In this document: positions 35,286 to 47,261 of the stretch, in pieces | Layout of the letters: every line of letters starts with the position of its first letter | How positions within the stretch are numbered: the first letter of the stretch is position 1 | From: Callipepla californica brunnescens | Taxonomy: Eukaryota > Chordata > Aves > Galliformes > Odontophoridae | DNA length: 64,000 bases | NCBI GenBank assembly: GCA_023055505.1 | Contig: JALIRH010000002.1 | Coordinates: forward strand, 26,666,437 to 26,730,436 | Direction: 5' to 3' | Position numbers and translations under genes: made by a program | Notes under the pieces: generated by a model | What the model was told of the DNA's origin: nothing | Seen by the model: only the letters and a program-made list of their open reading frames with translations | Databases searched by the model: none

Positions 35286-38200
35286 GATACCACAGATGCA
35301 ATGAAGCAAATACAGATCCATTAAAATGTATGAGTTATATATTAATAACATATAACAGAACTTACTAATTTCCTTCTACGCTCAGCTAAATAGCTGCTGA
35401 AATGAATACAACAGATGCAACAGATGCAGGAAAATATTCTCATCTACAAATGTAAGGAATCCATTTTATTAAATGCCTTTTTTTTTTTTTTTGTATTTTC
35501 AGCTTTACACCAGCTTAATGATTCTTCTTATTTCAAAGTTCAATCTAATTGATTGAAGTTTTATTTTGCCAAATGAACAACCTCCCAGATGTTCTTTCCA
35601 CTTCTAAATTTAAATAATTCTCTCCTGCTTTCCATAAGATTTCTTAGATTCATTTTTCCTTTTTCAGAATTCCCATTCAGCTACAGACTGTTGAAATGTT
35701 GTATTGCAGAAAGGAAGACAAGGACAGGCTTCCACATCATAATCAACTACTTTAATCTCTATATTCTGAATTTAAAAAGGTGTTTTTTGTTCTCCTTCAC
35801 CTGTCTGAAAAAAAACCAAAAAACAAAAACCAAGAAGCAGCAGCAATGCAGCTTCAGAAGAAGAATTAGGGAGATGCTGCTACAACTTTGTCACGAGACA
35901 CATCCAAGTACAATACTTTCAAAATTCCAATTCCACTGGCATTTTCCAGCAGTTGCATTGTTTGTTGGCCGCATAGGCTTGTTTCTGTGTATATTATATT
36001 ATTATCCTTAGGTTTTGCATATGGAGTATAGACGTTACTCATTTATGGATTTTGGGAAGAGGAGCATTCATGGTTAGACACTGTCACTGAAGATTAGAAA
36101 TGTGTAAGTTTCTTTTGTGGGACAGATGTATGAGATGGGAGATTGTTATTTAAGGTCCTCGTCTTTCTTCCCTCAGAAAACTAGATCTACAGGTTAAGAT
36201 CAGTGTAGGTCTGGTCGTCCCATCAAGATTCAAGTATGAACTAGAACTCCTTAACCTACTGTTAAGTACCTTAACAGTATTGAGGTTTCAGGTGCTTGTG
36301 TATGATGAAAACGTCAAGAGTTTTGTCAGCCAGACTGCGACTAAGGATGTTTCAGAGAGATACAACTGTAGAGTGTGGCTGCCTGTCTTTTGTGTTCTTG
36401 GTTTCTCAGTAACTATAGTACTGTTATTGATGTCTCTACATTGACAGTTTAGGAGTAGTCAAAATTGTATTTTGACTTTAGTTGGTGCTTCCCCATATTG
36501 TTCCAGTTTCTAACCTTTCTTTTGCTGTCACTTCGATCCATGACTCTGGTTCTCAGACATTTTGTTTCTCATTGTTTTACTGGCAGCCTGTGTTTTGTTG
36601 TACCTGTGCTAACCTCATTCATCTCACTGTACATTTTATCCCTTTTCTCTTATTATTATCACTGCATATGCTCTTCCTGTGCTGTGAAATACCCAATCAC
36701 TGCAGATGCTCAGTTACCTCAAGCAGGACAAAGCATTTTAGCTTTCTATGTAATTTCCTAGTTACTCCTAATTCCTTCAATGCTTTCTTTTGCTCTGATA
36801 TTTCATAGAACAGTTTACACACTGCAAATTTCCTCCTGCCTCCCTTCTGATTAAGCCACCATCTGTTATGCATTATCCTCAAATGTTATTTGCAGTCCAA
36901 CAAACTTCCACTACAAATTATGGGCAATTTCCCTTCATTTTCTTCTTCACTCTAGATATAGCTCTCTGTAAAATGTGTGCAGCTGTTTGTTGCTTTCTCA
37001 GAGGTTTACCTGCTCGTTCAGGGATTTCTCTGCCATCTCTTCCATTTCTCCTTCACTTAGTTTCTGGTTCTTTTACTCTCATTTTTCTTTCTAGGCTGAC
37101 ATGGCAAGCAGAAGTGCTCCCATTGCACCTCCACAAAGATCTGCAACTCATTCCCCTCTATTATTTCCATCAAGTCAGATACCAAAGCAGGCATCCTTCC
37201 AGCTTGTATTCTGAACTCACTTGCCCACTCAGATACTTTGGTGAAACACAGCATGTTGCTAGGTGAAATATATTTCTAAATTTTAACATTTGTTTCGATA
37301 GAACATCTTCCCTTGCAAGTGTGACTTTACATTTAATCTCATCTGTTGTAAATACTGACTTTCATTTAACATTTAAGGCATCTGTCCCAAAGCTTTTCAT
37401 TTTGCAATTTCTAAGTGAATGCTATCAAGATCCATGCAGCTGTAGTTTTCCTTCTGGTGAGGGGTACAGATGTGACAGTATCCAACATTGTGTGACAGTG
37501 TCCAACGTTTTCTAATAGTGTTTCTGCAGCTGAACAGACAACAGCAAGGATCAGCATCACCATCCTCATTATCATCATTCTTCTTGTCATTAAATGAAAA
37601 TTCTCTATTTCAATCTCAATTAATCTAGTTTGCAGCTGGTTAAATCACACTTCCAGAATTAGTTCAACAGATTCCTTGGACCAGTGTATATTCTGTGAGT
37701 TATTTCTATCCTTGTATTACAGATGGTATGCAACTTGTTCACTGATCTCACTAACTAGAACAGATTTCTTTCCCTCTTTTAATTTATATATGGCTTGTTC
37801 TCCTTAGCTCTTTATCAGTGGCCTGAACCTTGATGTTTTCTTCACAACACATTTCCTTCATTATTTTCTGTCATATATTTTATCCGTTCTTAAACATCAG
37901 ATCCAATCACCCTTGGTATGGACATCTTTAGTTAGCCAACAGATAAATACAACTTCCTCTCATAGACAGTGTTTCATATTTAAAGCTGCAGTGGAGACTA
38001 AGGACACTACATCATGTAGCTTGATCTTCTTCTGCCTTCTGTGGGCTCAAGGCAACTTTCAGGTTTTCATTTTTATTTAGGGACTAGTATGCTATCAAAC
38101 CTGTTTATCAAGAAGAGTTATTTGAAGAAAAATTTAGAATTCTTGCGATTTATTTATCTTAAACCTCTCATATTCTGAGCCCATTCTGAGGTAATGTGTT

Positions 38201-39318
38201 TATTTTATGTGTACAGTGAAATTATTTGCTCTCCTTGCTTTGGTTCTGTCGCTCTATGTTGATTATATCAGAAACTCATTTCTTGTCTTCCTGAAGACAA
38301 ATACATTATGGAAAATATATACACCACCACTGGTACAGATGGCAGAGGCTATGTGGTAAAAGAAAGTTAGATTTCTTCTAATTACTTCTGAGTTTACAAA
38401 GAGAAATGCTGTTGAAAACTTTCTAAAAATTTAGCTGCCTTTAAAATATTAGATTATAAAGAGAATTATCTTAGAATAAAGACAGTAGAATAATGAACAA
38501 AATAAGTCATCATATGAAAGTGGTAATTCATCTAACATTAGGAAGCCTTTTGTTTCATATTAATTCAGTATTTTCAGAACACACCTGACACCCCAAGGAA
38601 GTATAAAATATCCAAAAATATAATATCTGACACAACAATAAATTAAAGTGGTTTTATATTGTATGGCTATTTAATAAATGAAATTAGAAGTGTAAGTAGC
38701 TGGGGTTTTGAAGCCAGATCTGTAAGAAGACATTCTTTCTGCCCCCTGAGTTATAGTCTGGACAAATTAAAATCCTCATTTATATCCAGTCACTTCTACA
38801 CTTTCCTACACTGAACTGTCCAATGCTTCATAGAAATATTCCCCCTCTCAATATTCTTGGCACATTAAAAAATAAGGAGGCAACAACAAAGTGATAGTTT
38901 CTGTTCCTAGTGACATCAGTGACAGAAATCCAGTGCTTTCAAGATATGCTGAAATGGAGTACAAGAACAAGAGCTTTTACCAGTTCTATTTAAATCCAGC
39001 ACTTTCATGTTTTGTAACTTCTGGTCATAAGTCACATCACAGAAAATAGAATCAAAACTAGCCTTCATTGATTCTCTATTAAATGCAGATAGCATAAATG
39101 CATTTCAGCAAAACCTGGGTTGCTTCACAGTAACTGTGTGAAGCCAGTTTTAGATGGCAGATAAAAAGTAGTTTCACTGTAGTCAGATTAATTTTCTAAA
39201 GATATATTGTGATTGCAGAGAAGTAAACATAGATTTGTCTTTTAAAATATGCCCAAAGAGAGCAGTTTTAAACTGTGCTTCTTTCCATTTGTTATTTTTT
39301 TCTTGTCTCCTTTTTAAC
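35286..39318. other. Unannotated DNA with a pyrimidine-skewed block
   Basis: No gene identified. It includes a T15 run at about 35479-35493, a 20-base tandem duplication at 37471-37510, and a stretch at about 36450-38000 whose plus strand is clearly richer in T and C than in A and G. Frames at 35589-36011 (140 codons) and 36868-37266 (132 codons) show no recognised domain and follow from this composition. Confidence 0.5.
37471..37510 (+). repeat. Tandem duplication, 20-base unit
   Basis: TGTGACAGTATCCAACATTG is followed by TGTGACAGTGTCCAACGTTT, differing at three positions. Confidence 0.85.
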
Positions 39319-39706
39319 AGAATCACAGAATTGTAGGGGCTGGAAGGGACCTCTAGAGATCACCAACCCCCTGCCAAAGCAGCTCTCTAGCCCAGGTTGC
39401 ACAGGTAGGCATCCAGGAGGGTCTTGAACGTCTCCAGAGAAGGAGAGTCCACCACCTCTCTGTGCAGCTGTGCCAGTGCACCGTCACTGCACTGTGAAGA
39501 AGTTCCTATGCACATTTGTGCAGAACTTCCTATGCCTCAGTTTGCGGCCATTTCCCCTCATCCTATCACCATGCACCACTGAGAAGAGTTCAGCCTCGTC
39601 CCTTTGCCTCCTGCTCCTTAGATATTTATAGGCGTGGATCAGATCCATTCTGAGTCTTCCTTTTTCAAGGCTGAGTAGATCCAGGTCTCTCAGCCTTTCA
39701 AATACA
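39319..39706 (-). mobile_element. CR1 LINE, 5'-truncated, minus strand
   Basis: Opens AGAATCACAGAATTGTAG and continues GGAAGGGACCTCTAGAGATC, GTTGCACAGGTAGGC and CTTGAACGTCTCCAGAG. This is the same CR1 subfamily as the nested copy at 12351-13298. On the minus strand it preserves a readable C-terminal ORF2 piece (VVHGDRMRGNGRKLRHRKF). It is truncated at CTCTCAGCCTTTC, close to the point where the copy at 12351 has its internal deletion. Confidence 0.94.
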
Positions 39707-39745
39707 TACAAACATATATATATATATATTTATTTATATATATAC
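39707..39745. repeat. (TA)n-rich microsatellite
   Basis: ACATATATATATATATATTT then ATTTATATATATAC, abutting the truncated end of the CR1. Confidence 0.9.
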
Positions 39746-40469
39746 AAACTTAGCTCTGGATCTCTGAAACATCTGAGACACCATGAGTGGCACTCTAGAA
39801 GATAAAAATGAAAGTGAAGTAGATATTATATTTTTTATGTTTATTTTAGTTTTTTTCAGATGAAGATGATCCAATAACCTTTGCTGACAGTCAGTGGCTA
39901 ACGTTACAAAAAATGACTTTCTACTTACACAGGAGATTGCAGTTTATACTATGTATCAATGTCTTTTTGGTATTTTTGCTGAGTAGAATAGATTCCATAA
40001 AGTTGCCAACATAGCATCAAAAATGAGAAGTGGGCAAATTAGGCCTGTGTAGTGTCCATAGGGCTGAGTAGGTTTTCAGTGCTCTCAGCTTCAAAATTAT
40101 TTTTCCATTTTCTGTACTGAAAAGAAAAGTATTTGGAAAAATATGCCTCTGCCTTTCACCCTCCCACTCTGGGCTTCAAGTGTAATGGGAATACAACAGA
40201 CATTGAGCAGCTCTCATTGTCTACTGCAAAGGTGATGTGGAAGTTGGTTTTACGCTCAACTTGCCTTTCAGAAAATATATAAACAAATTTTATTTGAGGT
40301 CTTTCAGTTTAATTTGCAAGGATGTAGACTGTGCTTTGCTGTAAAGTAGCATGTCCATAGTTTGCAGACAGCATGGGTTCACACAAAGTACACCAAGAAG
40401 CTGCATTTCTGGTCTTCTTTATGCAGTGTTGGCAAGGATTTTACAGAGCTGCAGCAGCCCAGACAGCAC
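39746..40469. other. Unannotated DNA between CR1 and LTR-like element
   Basis: Nothing recognised. The last part (40380-40469) is more GC-rich (CTGCAGCAGCCCAGACAGC). It does not look like a primer-binding site for the LTR-like element that follows. Confidence 0.45.
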
Positions 40470-41005
40470 TGGTGTAACACTGCCAAGGATGTGAGTTAAA
40501 CTATCAAAAGAACCACACACAAAGGTAGTAGCAAAAACAGTTTATTGCAGTAATACAATGCAAAACTGAGGCTTAATAAAGCCCCAAGGTAAGTCTCAAC
40601 ATTTACTTACTGTACAGAATATATAATCATGATGAAAGTTTGCCAGTATAGGATCTCAATGCACTGTGGTACAAGTCACACGTGATATCAGTCACATATC
40701 AAAGACATGCAATTGGAAAGGGGTCCCTCAACCTCAAGGAGTATGTCTGGGAATCTTACCAACTCAAAGAGAGTCCACCCGTGCCTTAGCAGCAAAAAGC
40801 TCAAAACAAGCTCTCTCTGCTTTCTCAGAATAACCTCTAGATCTAAAACAAACAAAAAAGATATAAGTGGGCATGAAGAATTAAGTTGCTCCCTCTTATA
40901 GTCTTCCAGTGAAGTGGAAATAGTTTTCTCAAGTGGTAGTCTTTCTCAGAGGGGAATAATCTGACAGTTCATTGTGGAAATATTAAGCAATTTCCCACAG
41001 ACACA
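40470..41005 (-). mobile_element. Candidate solo LTR of unassigned family, minus strand
   Basis: Read on the minus strand, the segment can be framed as TGTGTCTGTGGGAAATTGC near 41005 through to TGGCAGTGTTACACCA at 40470, i.e. TG...CA. It contains a TATA-type box (TATAAGAGGGAGC, TATA at 40897-40900). About 345 bases further on is a canonical AATAAA (40541-40546) in TACTGCAATAAACTGTTTTT. A U5-like tail follows, rich in T and G (TTTGTGTGTGGTTCTTTTG). That order is what an LTR needs. I do not recognise the family, no target-site duplication is clear, and no retroviral genes adjoin, so this may also be a chance arrangement or a gene fragment with a polyadenylation site. Confidence 0.4.
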
Positions 41006-43346
41006 ATTTCTAGCTAAAAGAGATGTTATGGAACCCACAAAACTTAACTGAAGTTCATACTTCTCTGTTTAAAAAAAAAGGGGGGGTGGAGATTTGCTTA
41101 CTATTAGGGTTTCTGTGGTCATTTGAACTCAAATACTACAGTACTTCCTTGGCTGTCATTTAGTCTTTTCTCATAGTTCCCACTGAAGTCAACAAGAATT
41201 TTGACAAAAATAGGGTCAAACATTGCCAAATAACTTAGATATGATCCATGTATCATGGGAATATTTTAAGTGTGATAGAGTGTTTTTCTAATAACTCCAA
41301 AATAGACGTGTTATGTTTAAAAACAGTTCCAGTAAATATTGAGTAACATTTGTAAATCCACTATCAGTAATAACTTCTTAATAATGAAAAGTGTTTCAGA
41401 TATTGCTCTTATGTTCTGTCTGTGAGACAGGAAACACACCAGCTTAAAAACCAATTCATACATTTATCTACTCTTTGCAGTGATGTTGCAGTATTTAAAT
41501 GAGCCCATCCTTGCCTTCACTGTCTGTGCAGATCATCTTCATTATACTGTGCCTATTCTAGATAACTTTTTATGCAGAATAATTTATTTTGATGTAATTT
41601 TCCTTGTTCACTGAATTATTTTTCTGTGCAAGTTATAAAAACATATGTTTATCTGTTTCTGCCTAGATTTAATTAAAAGCGTGGATGTGGTTTAAATTGC
41701 TAAGATGAATTTCAAAGTTTTATCTATTTCTAAGTTCTTCTGAAAAGCTGCTTGAATTTTGAGATGAATGAGATAATTTCAGTCACCAGTGACAGACAGC
41801 CACAATGTAGAAAAGCTCCTGAAAAACACTTAAACCTCAAGAGGACACCAAACACCTAAACTGCATCTCTAAGAAAGCATAAATCACAAAGCTCTTTCTT
41901 TTCAAGAAACTTTACGTCAAAAATGACAAATGCTCTTCCTTGAAAATAGAAGGGAGGAACAGGTGGATGTTTAACATCCTATGCCCATGTCATGACAGAA
42001 AAATTGTTGGATGAGAATCCCCCCTGCTACGTGACTACAAAAACTGCATCTTTCTCTATATCAGAAAAGGAAGGCTAAAAAATATGATATCAGGGGTTTC
42101 ATTCAGTTCTTCATTGGAGAAATTTCTGTTTGATCCCCTCCCAAGTCAATGAACGATTTAAGCCAAAGCACGTAAAGTTTCCAGAATCAGTATCAGAATA
42201 AATGCTGGAAGGATCATCAGTGCATTTCATTTCACTTCTCAAGCTGTAACTTTCCCCTATATTTTAAAGAAAGATGAAACTATACTTTAAACATGTCATT
42301 ATACAACAGTGGGGTCTAAAAACCTGGATCTGCAAACTGTGGGCAAAACACATGGGCATTAACTGTCTTTTTTCAAACCCTTTTTGAATACAGGCTTTGG
42401 GAAACAGGCTGGCATTACTCTTCCATTTTCTTTGGATAACACTTGAGTCAGCTGTAAATTAACCTGACTCTCCAACGTTTCTAGAAAACATACCATGACA
42501 ATATTCATATGAGAAAGATTCAGGAGTCTTGATTTTCATAGGGGCAGTCCCAGGTGCAAACGATCATATTTCTTCCAATCCATTCCAAAAAGCCATTATT
42601 GGCTTCCCCATTGAAAAGCAATATCTTATTAGAAACTAAAACGTTTTTTTTTTTTTTTTTTTTTCAATGAATCTAATGCTCTTTCCCTTTAGACTAAATG
42701 AGTGTTTGACCACTTTTTTTCTTTTTTTTTCCCATTTTTCAGCCAAATGAGCACCAGTATAATTCAGAACACCACCTGAGGTAATTTCCCTAATTTCTTC
42801 TTTCTCTGGTACAAAGATGAAACTAACATTTCATATTAAATAGTCATATTTAACAGAGAATCCTGTTACCACAGAAGTACTAGCTGGTAATTTGCTACTG
42901 TATTACTGTTCATGGCTGGGGGGGCCTTAGGAACCATGAAGGAATTGCAAAAAATAGCCATACAAATCATGTTAAAGAGAAGTAATCTCCAGGGAACGAG
43001 AGCAGATTTCTTCTCTATTTTTAAACTATTTTTAGGATGTTTCCAAATTAACTTGAAGACATGATCGAAATAACTGTGGCAGTATCTTATGGCATTTTGT
43101 TTTGTTTTTCCCAGAATAGTACAATGGCTGATACACATTTGGTCTTTATTGCACTCAGTTGAACAACCTGTGCAGACACTGAGGAGAGCAGTGGATAGTT
43201 TTATATCATAGCTATTTAGCTTGAGAAATAAATATTAATAAATAGTTTTATTAATTAAAGACGGATGTTGATAACAAGTGAAAAGATGCATTTCTCATTA
43301 AAAGACAAAAATAAAAATGCCTTTTCAATAAAATACTCTTCAAAAT
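41006..43346. other. Unannotated AT-rich DNA
   Basis: No gene recognised. It includes a short A9G7 block near 41071 and T-rich tracts at 42644-42664 and 42713-42730. The minus frame at 42866-43138 (90 codons) is domain-free. Confidence 0.5.
42644..42664. repeat. T21 homopolymer
   Basis: Uninterrupted T run after AAACTAAAACG. If it is the complement of a poly(A) tail, the retroposed body would lie to the right, but nothing there is recognised. Confidence 0.9.
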
Positions 43347-43772
43347 ATAGGACAACTGCCCCAAAAGTAATGCCTCCTATGTTATTACGTTGTCTCCCTC
43401 AACATCACAGGTGAATATTGGTGGTATGGCAGTAAAAGTTGATCCTGCCTACCAATATTCTATCACATTTTGTTGCCATGTGACAGATGGCTGGAGAGGG
43501 GCAGTTTGACACAATGACATCTGCACAATGCAAGTGCATATGAAGCAAAGGTGCGCTACTGAACTCCTTCACATGAAAAAAGCACCTACTGATAGTCATC
43601 AGCATTTGCTGAATGTTGATGTTTGAACAGTGCATGCAAGCACACTGAGATGACGAATGGTACCTTTCAGCAGTGGCAAGAGGAAGGACAAGGCATGTTC
43701 TGGACAGCCACGAACATCTGACACATCATGAAATGAAGAGCATCTCAATCAGCTCATCTGTGTGAATCAGCT
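43347..43772 (+). mobile_element. Mariner DNA transposon fragment (Galluhop-like)
   Basis: The left end reads TAGGACAACTGCCCCAAAAG and TAATGCCTCCTAT, then a 5' UTR-like segment with TTGGTGGTATGGCAG and CATTTTGTTGCCATGTGACAG, as in the chicken mariner Galluhop. It continues into the start of the transposase (see next entry) and breaks off at ATCAGCTCATCTGTGTGAAT. About 0.43 kb remains of an element of roughly 1.2 to 1.3 kb. The right two thirds, with the DDD catalytic domain and right inverted repeat, are absent. Classification is from memory of the family. Confidence 0.85.
43528..43772 (+). pseudogene. Mariner transposase N-terminus, broken
   Basis: From ATG at 43528 the frame gives MQVHMKQRCATELLHMKKAP, then HLLNV, then VPFSSGK and NEEHLNQLI. 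This follows the helix-turn-helix DNA-binding part of mariner transposases in a single frame. In-frame TGA stops occur at 43624, 43651 and 43729. The decay is therefore by substitutions, with length largely preserved. No catalytic residues are included. The minus-strand frame across this region (43405-43635) is a shadow. Confidence 0.85.
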
Positions 43773-45600
43773 AATGAAAGAAACTTATTACTCATTTTAC
43801 ATAAAGTAACATCAGGATTTAAAAACAGTGATATGAACTAGATTTTTTGTTGTTAAAAGAGCACTGTCTTGCTTCATAGTTTATTGAATCAAATGTCATC
43901 TGGCTGTGAGCTACCAATGTTATCTCCAAGAAAAGTTTCAGGACTAATGTCTGAGAGAAGAATTTAGCATTACTACAAGAAGAATAAAATATTTCAGGAA
44001 AAGATAAAGCTGAAATGAGTGGGTTCAAGCAGTCATCTAGAGCACAAGAAAGAGGTGATATGCGTGCTACTGCAGAGATGTTTTCTAGATTTAATAATTT
44101 TTCTTGATATAATGTGTGAATTAAAACTCTAACCAAGGATAGTACAAGAACATGACTGTATAATGAACAAAAAAGGGTGCAGGAAAGAAGAAATGAAGGT
44201 CATGCAAAGCAAGAAAGCAGCCAGTGGTGAGTTGTATAACACAGTGCTGAGAAATACTTCTCTGTAGTAGAATTGATCTGAAGAGTTAAATATCACCACA
44301 GTTTCTCCCTTTAAATCCTGTTATGCTGAAACAGCTACATGCAATATTTCCTATCATACCACAGAGGTATCATCTGCCCACAGTGAAAAATGATTAGGAT
44401 GGATTGTTTAGGCCAAGGAATAGATCAGTTTCATACGGTTTTATCTGCCTCATTTTTCTCTGTTGTCCCTGACAAATGTGTTTTTTTGGTTTTTTTTTTT
44501 TTGTTTGTTTGTTTGTTTTTGTTTGTTTGTTTTTGGCATACTAGAAAGAGCAGGGCAGGCATCCCATGTGAAAAGTGTCAAAATTATCTCCTTTCTTGAA
44601 AGAGGATGACTTTCCATCTGTTTCTGTGTCACTTGGCATATTTCTTTGGCTGCCAGGAAAGGAAAAGACTTCTCCTTGCATTCCAGAATGTGAATGTGGC
44701 ACTTGAACTCCTCTCAAGTGTAACTCTTGTACCAGAAGTGAACAGCAAGGAAGGGAGGTCATGCAGGTGTTACAGAAGAGTACTAAATCATGTTCAACAA
44801 AAGTAGTCTCCGATTGTTCAGTTGGCCTTATTAAGGCTTTTTATTTATGTCACATCCAAGGATGACAGAACAGATTCTGAATAAGGCAAGTAATAACTCA
44901 CTGGATGATGCCTCAGCACCACACATAACAGGATATCTCCTCTGAGCTGGCGGTCATCAAGACATTGTTTGAGGCCGTGTAGGGTATGAGAATGACACTG
45001 GAGAACTGATTTCTCTAACTACAGTTCTCATCAAATCTTTTACTGTAGTTTATAAAAATTTTTATTTATAGGCAGATAACAACGCTACAGGCAGGGTTCA
45101 TTTTTTATGAAAAAGATAAATTTACAACTGTAATTCAAGGATATGTTGGTACTTTACTCTCCAAAGTTTTAATTTTCTACATTACAGTTACAATTTCCCC
45201 CACAAATAAGTCATTTGTACTACAAAAGAATCTATCATATCCACATTATTCTCTTATTCTAGAAAGGTAGGATCTAATTGTTTTAGCAGTCAGAATTCTC
45301 TTGCTCTGCTACAGAAGTACAAAAGACAAGCAAATCTGAGTATAGTTAGAGCACAATGAAGAAAAAAAAGTATACGATAGAGTTTATCTGAAACAAATAG
45401 ATCTTATAATAAGCATGTACTAAAATTTTTTTCCAATCAGAATTAACTAATTCTAGAGAAAGCAGAAGACTGTGGGTGTTATCATAATCTTTTCCATGTA
45501 ACAGCTTTGACAGCTTTCATTGCTGTTTTTACATGAATTTGGTAGAAAAAAAAAATAGATTTTTGACCTAAACTAGAAAACACTAACAGAATTATATCAC
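43773..45600. other. Unannotated AT-rich DNA
   Basis: No gene recognised. It holds the T/G-rich tract at 44480-44536. Minus frame 43819-44136 (105 codons) and overlapping frames at 44390-44806 show no domain and partly read the low-complexity tract. Confidence 0.5.
44480..44536. repeat. T-run and (GTTT)n tract
   Basis: Runs of T7 and T14 separated by GG, followed by seven GTTT-type units. Low-complexity DNA. Confidence 0.92.
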
Positions 45601-46020
45601 CTATGATCTCTTCTTCAAGGACAGGCTGAGAGAGGACTGTGATATTTGAGTTCAAATGACTGTTCAGCCTGGAAAAGAGAAAGCTCTGAGGTGACCTGCT
45701 ATCAGCCTCTCATTATCTAAAAGGGAGCTACAGGAAAGAAGGGTAGGTTAGCAGGTTCTGTGGTGATAGAAGAAGGGGAAATCGCTTCAAGATTAATGAG
45801 GGTAGATTTAGGTTAGATGCAAGGAAAAGGTCCTTTACAGTGAGGGTGGTGAGGCACTGGAAAAGGTTGCCCAGAGTTGTGGATGATGCTCTGTCCCTGG
45901 AGACTTTTAAGGCCCTGGGCAACTTGATCTAGCTTTGCATGCCTTCATTGCAGGGGAGTTGGTCTAAATGATGTTTAAAGGTCCCTTACAACTCCTAGGA
46001 TCCTATAAATCTATGATTTT
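45601..46020 (+). mobile_element. CR1 LINE 3' end, plus strand
   Basis: Begins with CTTCAAGGACAGGCTGAGAG in the ORF2 C-terminal region, continues GTTCAGCCTGGAAAAGAGAA and GGTGAGGCACTGGAAAAGG, then GTTGCCCAGAGTTGTGGATG. It ends in the CR1 3' UTR with TGATGTTTAAAGGTCCCTTA and a TCTATGATT tail. Relative to related copies there is an extra ~23 bases near 45640 (TGTGATATTTGAGTTCAAA). The long minus-strand frame over it (45728-45922) is not meaningful. Confidence 0.93.
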
Positions 46021-47261
46021 TACCACCTCAGATTAGCAAGAACAATGCTACATAAAGCTATCTTTCTCTTTTATTGCTTGTCTTGGTGGCACAGCAACAG
46101 AAGGGTTACTGAGTAAGCAGTCCAAGTTTAGTAGCAAAAAATATAACTTCAATCTGTCCTAGGAATCTATTAACAGAGGCAGTCTGAGGGCACTCTCAAA
46201 TAATTTCATATTTGTTTTTAAGAATTTGGACTAACATAATTTATATACAAATCATGGGGAAAATATTTCAATTCCTTTTCCTTATGCAACATTTCGTATT
46301 AAGTTTCCAGGAATCCTGATAAAGTTTTTTAATGGTTTGCTAGCAGAGCCAATCAGAGAAGTAAAAGTTAAGAATGGTCATATAAATAAACTCTAATCCA
46401 AGATTAACAAAGTCTTAAAAGCTGACAGAGCACATTGAATTTTAAATGCCTATCTTGAATTCAGATTGTAATTTAAATCTTAATTGCCTTTTACTGCATT
46501 GAATTATTTGGTTATGAACACGTCCAGTCAGTGCTTTACACTCTTCAGTTTAATATAATGGAACACAAAGAAGAATCATTTCCTGAATTCTAAAAAAACA
46601 GTGATGTAGTATAGAGCTTTCTAAAAAAAAACTGTGTAACCATAATACTTCAGTATTTTTTCTGGCTTTATCACCTCGTATACATGAAAAGGTATGCACC
46701 GAGCCAATAACTTGACTCAGCATCTGAGTCAATGAAAAAATTTTTACTTATCAGAGATAGAATTCTCTTATCAGAATTCACACACAAATGGCATCTGAGT
46801 GTGGAAGTGAAAAGATTTCTCATGCTTTACTTTCTGGACAGTAGAAACTGAAAATCTGCTGATCTGGAGAAGCAAGATGAGACACTGGATAACTGCTGTT
46901 CAGGACAATTTTTGTAAAACCTAGATTTTTCTGTTCTGTGATGCTGCAGAAGGCTTGATTTTCAAAACAAGACATATCCAATATGAGCATAACAATTCAT
47001 TCTGTGTGCCAGAAATTTAATTGCTAGAAGCATAATTAGGTTTGAGTTATACAAACAACAATTTGTACATACAAAGTAAAGATAGGATTTGTAACTCCGT
47101 GTTCTCCAGAACATTCCCAGTTGCCATTAAATATATCTTAGTTTCAGTTGTGATACAATTGTTTTCTTCAGAGTGTCTGTTATGATGCTATGTTTTAGTT
47201 CTAGGAAAAAAACACTGTTGATAAACACCAATGTTTATAGTTGGTTCAAAATAGTGTACCC
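46021..47261. other. Unannotated AT-rich DNA
   Basis: No gene or repeat recognised. Only short frames are present (60 codons at 46550-46732, minus). Confidence 0.5.

Noticed and set aside
35589..36011. 140-codon plus-strand frame
   Set aside because: No domain recognised; Phe/Leu-rich content follows from T-rich DNA; no splice or promoter context.
36868..37266. 132-codon plus-strand frame and opposing 65-codon frame
   Set aside because: They lie in the pyrimidine-skewed block and overlap on opposite strands with no family resemblance.
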